A DNA stretch of 58,672 nt from a virus. A model generated the notes under the pieces. It was not told the DNA's origin, searched no databases, and saw only the letters and a program-made list of their open reading frames with translations. The stretch is taken from IMG/VR virus record IMGVR_UViG_3300046336_000091, positions 1 to 58,672 of that record. One strand, 5' to 3'. Below, in pieces: positions 31,736 to 40,400 of this stretch (the stretch's first letter is position 1; each line of letters opens with the position of its first letter). Made by a program: the position numbers and the translations under genes.

Positions 31736-32158
31736 ATGCCACAAATATCTAACCCCCAAACAGTAGGGAATAGCTTAGATTTACAACAAGCTGTTTAGTC
31801 TGCCATGTTTGCTTTTGCAACTCAATTATTAAAAGATGAAAAAGCAATATCGGCGCCTAATCAAGGCTATCAAATGTACGCTAAACGTATTGCATTTGCC
31901 AACCTTGTAATGCAGTCATATAGTCCCGATTCGATTTCCCAATGGGCAAAACGAGCAGCTACATTAATTGCCATAATTCAGCCAGATATTGTATTAAATG
32001 AACAAGCTACATTTAGATATCTGCTTCAAGATAATCCAATGGGACGTAATTGCATGGAAACGGAATTCGCTTTGTTTCAATGGAATCAACAAGGCGAAAC
32101 TTCGGGTCGCCAATTATGGGATACACTATCTGGTGTAAGCCAATTAGATTTACAATAA
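31736..32158 (+). CDS. Structural-type protein read through an in-frame TAG
   Basis: From ATG at 31736, with the usual A-rich leader, the frame runs MPQISNPQTVGNSLDLQQAV, a TAG at 31796-31798, then SAMFAFATQLLKDEK to a TAA at 32158: 140 codons before the stop. The segment after the TAG starts poorly on its own (ATG at 31805, no leader), and the helix QQAV-x-SAMFAFATQ continues smoothly across it. Gln at the TAG would fit. A nonsense mutation, a sequencing error or true TAG reading by a suppressor are the options. The protein is helical, 140 residues, of unknown family. Confidence 0.55.
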
Positions 32159-32180
32159 AAAACTTAAACAATAATATTTT

Positions 32181-32645
32181 ATGAAACACGTATTAATTTT
32201 GGCTATGAGCCTATTCGCATTCACACTATCTGCACAAGATGTCAACTGTACAACAATCAAGGCTGTTCAAGCCGAACTTAAAATCTCAACCGAGAAGGTA
32301 ATGATTAAGGCTCCGAGAACTCATTTTGAAGAGCGTTCTGAAACTGTTATGGTAAAAGCTGCTCGCACGCATTGGGAAGAGAAAGCATCTGACAAGCTTT
32401 TGTCAGATGAATATACTAAGGTTTTTCAAGACGCTACTGGCAAGTGGTGTGAATTGAAAGTTCCTGCTGTTTATATCTCTGTTGTAGAGAGCGTTGAGAT
32501 TATCGATACGCCAGCAGAATACAGAACATTTACAAGATACATCGAGGTAGTAGACGTTCCTGCTGAATATAAGATGATTACAATTACTCATCGCATTAAA
32601 GATGGTTATGTTCGCGTTATCAATGTTGACTGTTCTGGTCGATAG
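32181..32645 (+). CDS. Secreted protein with VxVxxPxxY-type repeats
   Basis: A signal peptide ends in LSAQ (residue 19). The 135-residue mature part carries four related phrases: VMIKAPRTHFEE, VMVKAARTHWEE, VEIIDTPAEYRTF and IEVVDVPAEYKMI, with three Cys. Such repeats occur in secreted Bacteroidota envelope proteins. Its position before a membrane-plus-coiled-coil protein, an endolysin-like protein and a holin-like protein suggests a role at the outer envelope during lysis, perhaps spanin-like, but no lipobox is present. It ends in TAG. Confidence 0.6.
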   Translation: MKHVLILAMSLFAFTLSAQDVNCTTIKAVQAELKISTEKVMIKAPRTHFEERSETVMVKAARTHWEEKASDKLLSDEYTKVFQDATGKWCELKVPAVYISVVESVEIIDTPAEYRTFTRYIEVVDVPAEYKMITITHRIKDGYVRVINVDCSGR

Positions 32646-32674
32646 TTTAAGATAAACTTTAAAGCATTTTAAAC

Positions 32675-32995
32675 ATGGACAATAACATACAAACGGTACT
32701 TTGGGGAGCAGTTGGCGCGGCAGGCACCGCCTTATCTGCATGGATTTTTAAGCTGGCTTTAACGCCCAACCAAAGAATTTCTGAGATGAATACCATTGTG
32801 GCAGCGCACTCAAAGATGCTTGTAGATATATCCAATGAGCTTCAAGAGGTCTTAATTGAGAATAGAAATTTCAAGGAACGCATCAAAGAGTTGGAGAAAG
32901 AAAATCACGAACTCTATACCAAAATAGAAAAATTAGAAAAGTCGGATGAAAACAATACACGAATTAACAAGCAGGCTCGAAGAATTGGGTCATAA
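32675..32995 (+). CDS. Membrane-anchored coiled-coil protein (holin or inner-spanin-like)
   Basis: 106 residues: a short N-terminus, one membrane span (about 9-30, VLWGAVGAAGTALSAWIFKLAL), then a long coiled coil rich in Glu, Lys and Asn. This topology suits an inner-membrane spanin or small holin accessory. The last 50 bases overlap the start of the next gene in another frame, so the lysis genes are tightly coupled. Confidence 0.6.
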   Translation: MDNNIQTVLWGAVGAAGTALSAWIFKLALTPNQRISEMNTIVAAHSKMLVDISNELQEVLIENRNFKERIKELEKENHELYTKIEKLEKSDENNTRINKQARRIGS

Positions 32996-33521
32996 GATAT
33001 ATCGAGAACCATGGGAGTTAAATCTTGTTTTCATTAGAACAAGTCAGAGATTTACTAATAAGTTTGATGATGAAGCTTACTGGTTTTGGTGGAATGATAA
33101 GGGGGAGTTGGGATTTAAGTCTGCTAAGTGTACAACAAAAGCTGGCTTCTATTATGCTTTACATCCTATGGGTTCCAACGGAACAGCAATCCTTAAAGAG
33201 CAGCAATATTTGGATTCGTGGAAGTTAGGCTTACACCATTCTGATTATGCTGCTCTTGTTCAGGCTAAACCTATATCCGTTTGGAGAGATAACAATAAGG
33301 ATTCTAAGTTAGATAACAGGGCAGAAGAGACTGGTTCTTTTTATATCAATATTCATCGAGCATCTAAGAATAAAGAATCTATGATTGTAGGTAACTGGTC
33401 AGCAGCATGCATTGTTCTTGCGAATCCTATTATGTTTCAGACCCTTATTCGTGCGGTCAACCAACAATTAACTTTGGGGAAAAGAGATGTCTTTTCTCCT
33501 ACAATACTAAAAAACTTTTAG
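32946..33521 (+). CDS. Endolysin-like protein, 191 aa
   Basis: The protein is compact without a signal peptide. Features include AYWFWWNDKGELGFKS, GTAILKEQQYLDSWKLG, DNNKDSKLDN, and the end FYINIHRAS plus VGNWSAACIV (near 133-158), where a His and a Ser-Ala-Ala-Cys motif resemble the catalytic layout of L,D-transpeptidase-type peptidoglycan enzymes and of uncharacterised phage lysins with an H/SAxC signature. Surrounding membrane and secreted genes support a lysis role. The enzyme class is inferred. It ends in TAG and the next gene follows after 2 bases. Confidence 0.55.
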   Translation: MKTIHELTSRLEELGHKIYREPWELNLVFIRTSQRFTNKFDDEAYWFWWNDKGELGFKSAKCTTKAGFYYALHPMGSNGTAILKEQQYLDSWKLGLHHSDYAALVQAKPISVWRDNNKDSKLDNRAEETGSFYINIHRASKNKESMIVGNWSAACIVLANPIMFQTLIRAVNQQLTLGKRDVFSPTILKNF

Positions 33522-33523
33522 AC

Positions 33524-33922
33524 ATGAAACAAAGAATTTTAACCTCGTTAACACCTATTGCGGTATCGCTCTATAAATCATTCCAACAAAAACATCCTGT
33601 CGTTGCTTTAGCAATTGGAGGTACGGTTATGTTTACATGGGGAGCTTTAACGGCTGTAACACAATCAGGTATTCTTCAAGGAACGCCTATGGAAGAACAT
33701 GTAGGTACGATTACAAATGCTCTATCCTTCTTAGGTATGGTGGTGAATTTGCTTCTAAGCGCTTCTAATATACCTACTGCTACAATTGTAGCAAATAAGG
33801 GGGAAGTGTTCTCAGAATCAAAAGAAAAGCCATCTACGAGCATCGTAGTAACACCTGCTACTATGATTAAACAACCTCAGTTAGGTTCTATCCAAGACGT
33901 TCTAAATAAGACTAAAAAATAG
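33524..33922 (+). CDS. Holin-like protein, two membrane spans
   Basis: Start at the ATG at 33524, directly after the lysin gene; the longer frame from 33407 lies inside that gene and is not used. 132 residues with two membrane segments (about 22-45 and 60-80) and a hydrophilic, Lys-rich C-terminus. Size, topology and place behind the endolysin-like gene are typical for a class II holin. Confidence 0.65.
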   Translation: MKQRILTSLTPIAVSLYKSFQQKHPVVALAIGGTVMFTWGALTAVTQSGILQGTPMEEHVGTITNALSFLGMVVNLLLSASNIPTATIVANKGEVFSESKEKPSTSIVVTPATMIKQPQLGSIQDVLNKTKK

Positions 33923-33927
33923 GAATA

Positions 33928-34341
33928 ATGATATTCACATTGAACTCAACTGGCACATATACTATTGACTTAGATGTGTCTATTAAAACACAATATAACT
34001 TAACCAATGTTCTTACTATTGATGGCGTTATTATTGTGGCTGCTACAAATCTTCCCTATACGGCTACGTTTACCGCAGGGGCGCACTCGATTGAGATTTT
34101 AAGAACAGGTGCTTCTGGGACATATAAAGAAAAGGCTTGTAAGCTAACTGATAAAGATATTCTATGTAAAGTTATAAAACACATTGAGTCTTTACCAGAA
34201 GAAAAGCGTTATAAGTCACAAGCTCTCTATTTGTATTATATCTTAAATGCTGGAATAAATACATTAGAATGTACGTGTCAATGTACAGACCTAAAGACTA
34301 TCTATACTGACTTAAATAACCTAATTACTGACTGCTGTTAA
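33928..34341 (+). CDS. Beta-rich protein with Cys-rich C-terminus, 137 aa
   Basis: Residues 1-70 are a beta domain (STGTYTIDLDVS, TATFTAGAHSIEILRTG). The rest is helical and contains seven Cys, including CTCQC and a terminal CC. Cys pairs imply metal binding or disulfides; with no signal peptide, metal binding or virion assembly is more likely. The next gene is also Cys-rich and starts two bases on, so they probably act together. The family is unknown. Confidence 0.6.
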   Translation: MIFTLNSTGTYTIDLDVSIKTQYNLTNVLTIDGVIIVAATNLPYTATFTAGAHSIEILRTGASGTYKEKACKLTDKDILCKVIKHIESLPEEKRYKSQALYLYYILNAGINTLECTCQCTDLKTIYTDLNNLITDCC

Positions 34342-34343
34342 AT

Positions 34344-34922
34344 ATGGACTGTAATATTATATCTAACTATAAGAGTATTAAGACTCAATTGGGTAATGGC
34401 ATTGAATGTGACGAGAAGATAAATAAACTGAGTCAGCTTGTCTTAGTGGACTATTCTACTATTCTATCTAATCAGACGGGTTATACGTGCAAGGATAAAG
34501 AGATTTGCAACTATTGCAATAGTTGCTCTACAAGTACTATCTCATGCAATATCGTAGAGATTACGTCTAATGGACCTAATAACCTTATGGTATCTTATTT
34601 AGGAGAGTCTAATTGTTACGATATAGGAGCAATGAACGATTGGCGTGTAAGTCTTTATCTAAATGTTACTTTTAACAATATAGGAACTGTATTGACTTCA
34701 AATATAACCTCTGTCTATTTAGATGCTGTCTTAACTACGATAACGTCTCAATCAAATGTTGTTTACGATACGCTTAATAGCAGATACGAGATTCAGTTCA
34801 AGGCGCTTGATAATCTTCTGAATAATACTGGAACTATGAAAGTTAACTATACTGTTTCAGATGGTACTTCTACGATAAGCCTATTCCAATATATCTCTTT
34901 AGACAATAAGAATTTATGCTAA
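34344..34922 (+). CDS. Cys-rich protein, 192 aa
   Basis: The first 75 residues contain ten Cys in patterns such as CKDKEICNYCNSC, suggesting a zinc or other metal site. Residues 75-192 form a beta sandwich-like region (NNLMVSYLGESN, MKVNYTVSDGTSTISL). The C-terminus is Cys. It belongs with the preceding gene. A virion protein is likely from context; no family is recognised. Confidence 0.6.
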   Translation: MDCNIISNYKSIKTQLGNGIECDEKINKLSQLVLVDYSTILSNQTGYTCKDKEICNYCNSCSTSTISCNIVEITSNGPNNLMVSYLGESNCYDIGAMNDWRVSLYLNVTFNNIGTVLTSNITSVYLDAVLTTITSQSNVVYDTLNSRYEIQFKALDNLLNNTGTMKVNYTVSDGTSTISLFQYISLDNKNLC

Positions 34923-34949
34923 GAGAAAATAACACTTAAATTTACTATT

Positions 34950-35057
34950 ATGCGTATCAATATATTACCTAATCCTGCATCGGCTTATTTCGATGATGAG
35001 ACATTGGAACTGTTTGCTATTTATGCTCAAGGGCGCATTAATCCTTTTGGACTCTAA
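34950..35057 (+). CDS. Very small protein, 35 aa
   Basis: A short frame with an A/T-rich leader (ACACTTAAATTTACTATT before the ATG): MRINILPNPASAYFDDETLE and then a hydrophobic end finishing in NPFGL. It is directly followed by a strong terminator, so it would be the last gene of the transcript. Expression is supported only by position and codon pattern. Confidence 0.4.
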   Translation: MRINILPNPASAYFDDETLELFAIYAQGRINPFGL

Positions 35058-35076
35058 GATAGCATACACTAAAAAT

Positions 35077-35122
35077 AAAAAGCGTTTTTGGTATCTCCAA
35101 TGATACCAGACACGCTTTTTTT
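35077..35122 (+). terminator. Strong intrinsic terminator
   Basis: AAAAAGCGT and TGGTATC pair with GATACCA and ACGCTTTTT, separated by small internal loops, and end in a run of seven T. It closes the lysis/Cys-rich transcript. A TATATTTG box just downstream may restart transcription for the tail module. Confidence 0.9.
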
Positions 35123-35125
35123 ATG

Positions 35126-35133
35126 TATATTTG
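35126..35133 (+). promoter_or_regulatory. Possible -7 box of the tail-module promoter
   Basis: TATATTTG matches the Bacteroidota -7 consensus TAnnTTTG and lies immediately behind the terminator and about 40 bases before the ATG at 35174. I see no TTG at the -33 position, so a dedicated activator may be needed, or the match may be chance. Confidence 0.35.
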
Positions 35134-35173
35134 TATTTAAAGTAAAAAAAGAAAATAAGAAAATCATAACCAG

Positions 35174-35905
35174 ATGAACTTAAAAACACATATAGACGCA
35201 CTTAAACAGTTAATGCATGGCGGCATCCCTTCTGATGATAGACGCCTTTCTGACGGCTTCTTATCGCATATTCTCTTTGCGGTCAGAAATGACCTTTTGA
35301 GAAAACGCTTAGACAAGGGAGTGGCTCTATCGGAAGAAGTTTATAGTACACTTTGTATGGATGTTTCAGATTCCGCCTTTCATAATTGTAATTGCGCAGA
35401 AGGTGGATGTCCTGTAAAGAGGACTGTCTTTCACGTACCTAATGCACTTCAAACAAAGAAAGGCGTTACATTAAAGGTGATGAATCTAAATGGAGAAGTT
35501 ATAGATAACCTGAGTGTAGATACCAACAAATACTCTAAAGAGCATGGACTCATACAACGCCTTAAAAGCCCCGATTCCTTTGATATAAGCCAGATGAATT
35601 GGTATTTCCACGCGAACCACATCTTCGTTCAAAACAACCCGCATATCAAAAAAATACTTGTCAAAGGCGTCTTTGCAGAATCCGTTTCAAACTTAAATCT
35701 TGAACAGTGTACAGGCATAAATACTAATTGTGTCTATCCTTATTCTGATTCAGGATTCATTGACCAAGACTTATTACCTGCGCTTTATGCGATGAGTCTT
35801 CATCTGATTAACCGTCCTGTTCAAGATAAGGTGTCAGATGAAATAGATGCGACTGTGCCTACGGAAGCCATGAGTCAAAGGCAGTCCAGAAGAAGAACTA
35901 ATTAA
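35174..35905 (+). CDS. Ring/tail-hub-like structural protein, 243 aa
   Basis: N-terminal segment MHGGIPSDDRRLSDGFLSHILFAVRNDLLRKR has the form of the conserved start of small structural proteins found next to ring and tail proteins in crAss-like phages. Six Cys occur (NCNCAEGGC near residues 75-83 and two later), perhaps a metal site. The C-terminus is Gln/Arg-rich. It opens the tail module behind its own promoter-like box. Confidence 0.5.
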   Translation: MNLKTHIDALKQLMHGGIPSDDRRLSDGFLSHILFAVRNDLLRKRLDKGVALSEEVYSTLCMDVSDSAFHNCNCAEGGCPVKRTVFHVPNALQTKKGVTLKVMNLNGEVIDNLSVDTNKYSKEHGLIQRLKSPDSFDISQMNWYFHANHIFVQNNPHIKKILVKGVFAESVSNLNLEQCTGINTNCVYPYSDSGFIDQDLLPALYAMSLHLINRPVQDKVSDEIDATVPTEAMSQRQSRRRTN

Positions 35906-35959
35906 GAAAAGAGAAGTAAAAAATAAAAGAAGAATAACTAAGAATAAAAAATAAAAAGA

Positions 35960-36571
35960 ATGCAATTAAGAGATACATATTTACCAGAATATTTAGAACT
36001 ATTCGATTATACCGAAAAAGATAAGAGTTTAGTCGCATCAAGAAAAACAGTAGGGCTTAAAGACTTTTATCTTCATTATGCCTCTGATAGAGCAAAAGAA
36101 GGGAAAGCAGTAGAATTCACATTCTCTGAATTTAAAGAGTTCTGTTCTATTTATAACGAATACTTAGCTCAAGAGATATGTCGAGAAGGTACATGGATTA
36201 AATTACCTTTTGGTATGGGACTAATAGGTATATCTAAATTTACGCCAAGATACTATAAACCACGGTTTAAGAAAGAAGGTGTAGAGCTATATACGAATCC
36301 ACATTCAGAAGGTTTTGTCGCTAAGTTCTCGTGGGATAAAGAGAAAGCTATGCTAACGAATAAGACTCTTTGGAGGCACGTAGCTCCATCTTCTCTTAGG
36401 CAGAATATAGCTAAGGCTATCTTCAACTATGATGCTGCTGGTAAATACCATATCTTAGATAGAGAATCAGAGAAGTTAACACGTCAAGCGTTTAGGAAAG
36501 AAAAGAAACAAAAAGAAATGAACGAACGAGCTGAAAAGCTTAATCTAAAACAAGGAAAAACAAAAGCTTAA
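35960..36571 (+). CDS. Unknown structural-region protein with faint IHF/HU resemblance
   Basis: 203 residues, basic overall. The middle, FTFSEFKEFCSIYNEYLAQEI followed by GTWIKLPFGMGLIGISKFTP and a basic arm, has the helix-then-strands layout of IHF/HU-type proteins, and crAss-like phages encode IHF-like subunits just before the tail-tube gene. The match is weak by eye. The C-terminus is a Lys/Glu helix. The stop overlaps the next start (TAATG). Confidence 0.4.
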   Translation: MQLRDTYLPEYLELFDYTEKDKSLVASRKTVGLKDFYLHYASDRAKEGKAVEFTFSEFKEFCSIYNEYLAQEICREGTWIKLPFGMGLIGISKFTPRYYKPRFKKEGVELYTNPHSEGFVAKFSWDKEKAMLTNKTLWRHVAPSSLRQNIAKAIFNYDAAGKYHILDRESEKLTRQAFRKEKKQKEMNERAEKLNLKQGKTKA

Positions 36572-37401
36572 TGAAATACGTCTCAATAAAATCCATCCTC
36601 TATGACCTCTCAACCACGATAGAGCCAAGCGAATGGAACGAATCTACGGTTATAGAATGGGCTCTAAAGGCTTCGAGAAAGATAGGTGTTATAGATATGT
36701 TGACACCTAAGCACGAGTTATGTGAAGTTATTGGACATACGTTTAAGAAACCTGACGACTTAAAGACTTTAACTCAAGTATGGGTTTATACACTTTCTGT
36801 TTCTAATCCCTACTTTAACTCTTCAATAGAGTTGGCAAGACTTAGGCAACAAGTTGTAGACAGACTTCAAGTACCTAAGCCAGACATCTGGTTAGATGGT
36901 ATTCTCAATGCACGAGGAGGTTCAATTTCTCAAACATCAAAGACATGGCGTGTGCTCTATAAGAATACGGGAACACCTATGATGCCCTGCTTACAAGAGA
37001 AAAGTTGTATGATGGAATATCGAGAAGAAGGTAATGCGATTAAGGTAACCCCTAAAACAGCAATTGTTTTATTGTCTTATCTGGCTTATGCCCAAGACAA
37101 TGGAGAGTATATGATTCCTGATAACGAGAATTTTAAAGAAGCCTTGACCAATTATATCCTTTATCGCCTATACGACGCTAAAGTAAAAGTAGAGCCTAAC
37201 CAGTTCAATCAAGCTGAAAGGAATATGCATCTTCAACGATATAATACACTGGCTGCACGTGCCAAGGGTGAATTGAATTCACCTGATGTAGGCACACTTG
37301 AAAACTTGAAGAATATTCGTACCAGAATGATGCCTAAGGGGAATCTCTTTGAATCAGGTTTTCAATCTCTAAATCAACCAGAAAGAGGTAACCGCTTCTA
37401 A
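36571..37401 (+). CDS. Tail tubular / ring protein
   Basis: The N-terminal region SIKSILYDLSTTIEPSEWNESTVIEWALKASRKIG and the following VIGHTFKKPDDLKTLTQVWVY match the layout of tail-tube A (T7 gp11-like) proteins of crAss-like phages: a helical pair followed by the phrase before a first strand. 276 residues, as expected. It overlaps its upstream neighbour and precedes the muzzle gene by 12 bases. Confidence 0.6.
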   Translation: MKYVSIKSILYDLSTTIEPSEWNESTVIEWALKASRKIGVIDMLTPKHELCEVIGHTFKKPDDLKTLTQVWVYTLSVSNPYFNSSIELARLRQQVVDRLQVPKPDIWLDGILNARGGSISQTSKTWRVLYKNTGTPMMPCLQEKSCMMEYREEGNAIKVTPKTAIVLLSYLAYAQDNGEYMIPDNENFKEALTNYILYRLYDAKVKVEPNQFNQAERNMHLQRYNTLAARAKGELNSPDVGTLENLKNIRTRMMPKGNLFESGFQSLNQPERGNRF

Positions 37402-37413
37402 ACCAAAAAGAAA

Positions 37414-40400
37414 ATGCAAAAGACACTATCTAATACTTTTACAGGCGGGATGAACTGGGCGCTTCTTCCACAACTGGTACCGCCTAATCAATACGAGCAA
37501 GCCCTTAATGCTGTAACACAAGATAGAGAAGGGCAATTAGGTGGCTTATCTACGGAACAATCTAACTTCAAGTGTGGTACACTTCCATTAGACTATGTGC
37601 TCATAGGGCATCAACTTCTTTCTGATACAGATAAAGAACTCTATGTCTTATTCTATGCAGGAGCTAATGGCTATGGAGAAATAGGTATTCATAATCCTAC
37701 TGATTGTGGTTACACTAAAATAGTCGGTTCTACGTGTTTAAACTTTAATGAACAATATCCTGTTTCTGCCTTGTTGAAAATACAAGACAATTCAAATCGG
37801 TTTGTTTATTTTACGGATGGCGTAAATCCATACCGTGTAATAAATATAGACGATAAGGCAAGATATGTTACAGACCCTAATCTTCCTACTGAGACACTTA
37901 TTTGCGACGCCCTCTTGTTTGCGCCTAATATGGAAACACCTTATCTAAAGGCTATAGAAGTCTTAGATGGCGGTTCTTTGAAGATGGGGCATTATCAGTG
38001 TTATGCACGTTATGTTGATAAAGAACTTATCGTCACAAATGTCATAGCTCAGTCTAATGACGTAATGATAAATAGATACGCTGCTTCAGAAGGATATTTC
38101 ACTATAGATGGAGGCTACAATATTTCTGATGCTGGCATAGCTGCTGGTACAGAGCAATATCCTAAGACTAATAAGTCTATCAAGTACACTTTATACAACA
38201 CGGACAATCGGTTTGATTATGTCGAATTCTTGATTGTCCTTTTTACTGGTGGAGACAATGCTATCTCTACGGTAGAAAAGAGTGCCCCTATTGCTATATC
38301 CAAAACTTCGTCAAATCCAACAGACCCTAATGGTACAGTAACATGGGTTTATACAGGATATAATGGACTATCGGGATATTCTATCAATGAGGTGATTATA
38401 GATAAGACCATCCTTAGCACAGTAAAAGCGCATATTCAAAAAGACAATAGACTATTTATTGCTAATACTGTTGAAGAAACGACTATGGACTATTCTCTAA
38501 TCCAACAAGCAGCATTGTCTATACCAGTTAGATGGAGAGCAGAACGATTACCTAAGTTTACAGCAAATATAGAAGGAAACTCGAAAAATATGTTAGAGCA
38601 CAAGACGTATATGCGTGATGAAGTATATGCCTTAGGTGTTCAAGGAAGAAAGAAGAATGGTCAAAGGACACCTGTATTTCATATTCCTGGAAGAGCTCCT
38701 TTAACAGGGATAGGAGCGCCCCTGTCCTCTGGTGAAATATTTACTATTCGTACCAACCCTACCTCTGGTTGGGATAAGAAACTCTTAAACATAGTATCTT
38801 CTACTACGATTGATGCTACGGGAAATTCTGTTCAAACACATGAAGTAGAACACTTGACCAAGTATATAATAGGAAATCAGATAGAACGTTGGAGAGTTTA
38901 TAACACGTCAAATATAGATATAGTTACGCCAACAGAATTTGGAGGCATCATGGCTTACTATGAATGCGATGAAGTTTACCCTACGATTAAGACACCAAAC
39001 GGTTTAAATCTTTATGGTTCTTTAACAGGAAAATCTATTAGGCATCATAAGATGCCTGATACAAATACGATACTCCACTGTACAGATGACGAAGTTCGGC
39101 CTTTATCTTTAGACATCGATTTAAGTCTATTTGTCTCATCTCTGCCGTCCGTTATTACAAATCAGGTAGAATCATGGCATATTGTACAAGCTGAGCGTAC
39201 AGATGAAAACAAGACCGTTCTTGACAAAGGCTTTACCACGTACAACGAGTTTAACCTATATAGAGATACACCTCTTGCCTTCTATGATTCAGATAAAGTT
39301 ATTTCTTTCTATTCTCCTAAGTCTGTATTCCAGAGAGCAGGACTAAATGGGACACACTATAAGATAGAATGGTATAATCGAGAACAAGATGTAGAGGCAA
39401 ATGTTTCAGACTATACATATTTACAACCTAATTTTGTTTCTATGGGAGGAGATAACAGAAAGATAGTACGAGAGTTTATTCAAAAGTTAGACACACTTGG
39501 ACCACTTAAATACAATCCTTCTAATTTGGCAATAAAGGCATTTACTTATATTTCTCCTACGACATTGAGCTTAACCACAGATAATTTCACATTAGGAAGT
39601 CTGGGCAATATTACTGTAACGTTAAGGAATAGAAGCTTCTCTAATGCGCTTTTGTTGTTTCAGATGGAAAATGGAAAAGTAATAAAGAATCCTACTGATT
39701 CTGCGGCATTCCCTAATGCCAAACCTTTCTTGACGTATGGTGCTATTAAGCAAGAGAAGTCTGTCTATGGAAACTTAGACCTATTGACCTATTTCGATAC
39801 CTCCAGAATGCTCAATAGTCCAAACATTAATACGACCATTAATTCTAATCTTCATATTATCAAATCAGGAGATACGTTTATTACACCTTTGCACGTACAT
39901 AATATAGCTTTCATTAACTACGGTTCAGTCCAGAACAATATCACAGAAGATTTCTATTACTATATAGTAGAGTCTGATTTGAATGCGGGTATGAGGCATC
40001 AATGGAATGTGAATCAAAAGACTCAGGGTAATCTTTATCATAAAGGATGGTACACATGGAATGGTGCACCTCAACGCTTTGGTGAAGACATTGAAGAATA
40101 TTTAGTCAGAATGAACGGAGGTATATATGCTGGTTTCTGGTCTAATTCAACGGCAGACAAAAGACTATTTGCTCCTGCCTATCTCTATAACAAAGACTAC
40201 GGCTATCAGGCTCCAATTAAGCCTCAGTATGCCTTGTCGGGACAATACGATTATATCAAATTCTCTGAAAAAAATAGGCACTATTATCGAATTAGATATT
40301 CAGAGAAGTCTTTCCAATCAGCAAGGACAGATGCTTATAGAGACTTGCGTCCTAATAACTATGTAGATATAGATGCTCAGTATGGACAGATTAATGACCT

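Noticed and set aside
33407-33523. Longer start for the holin-like gene at 33407
   Set aside because: It lies inside the endolysin-like gene in another frame; the ATG at 33524 follows that stop directly and starts a typical membrane protein.
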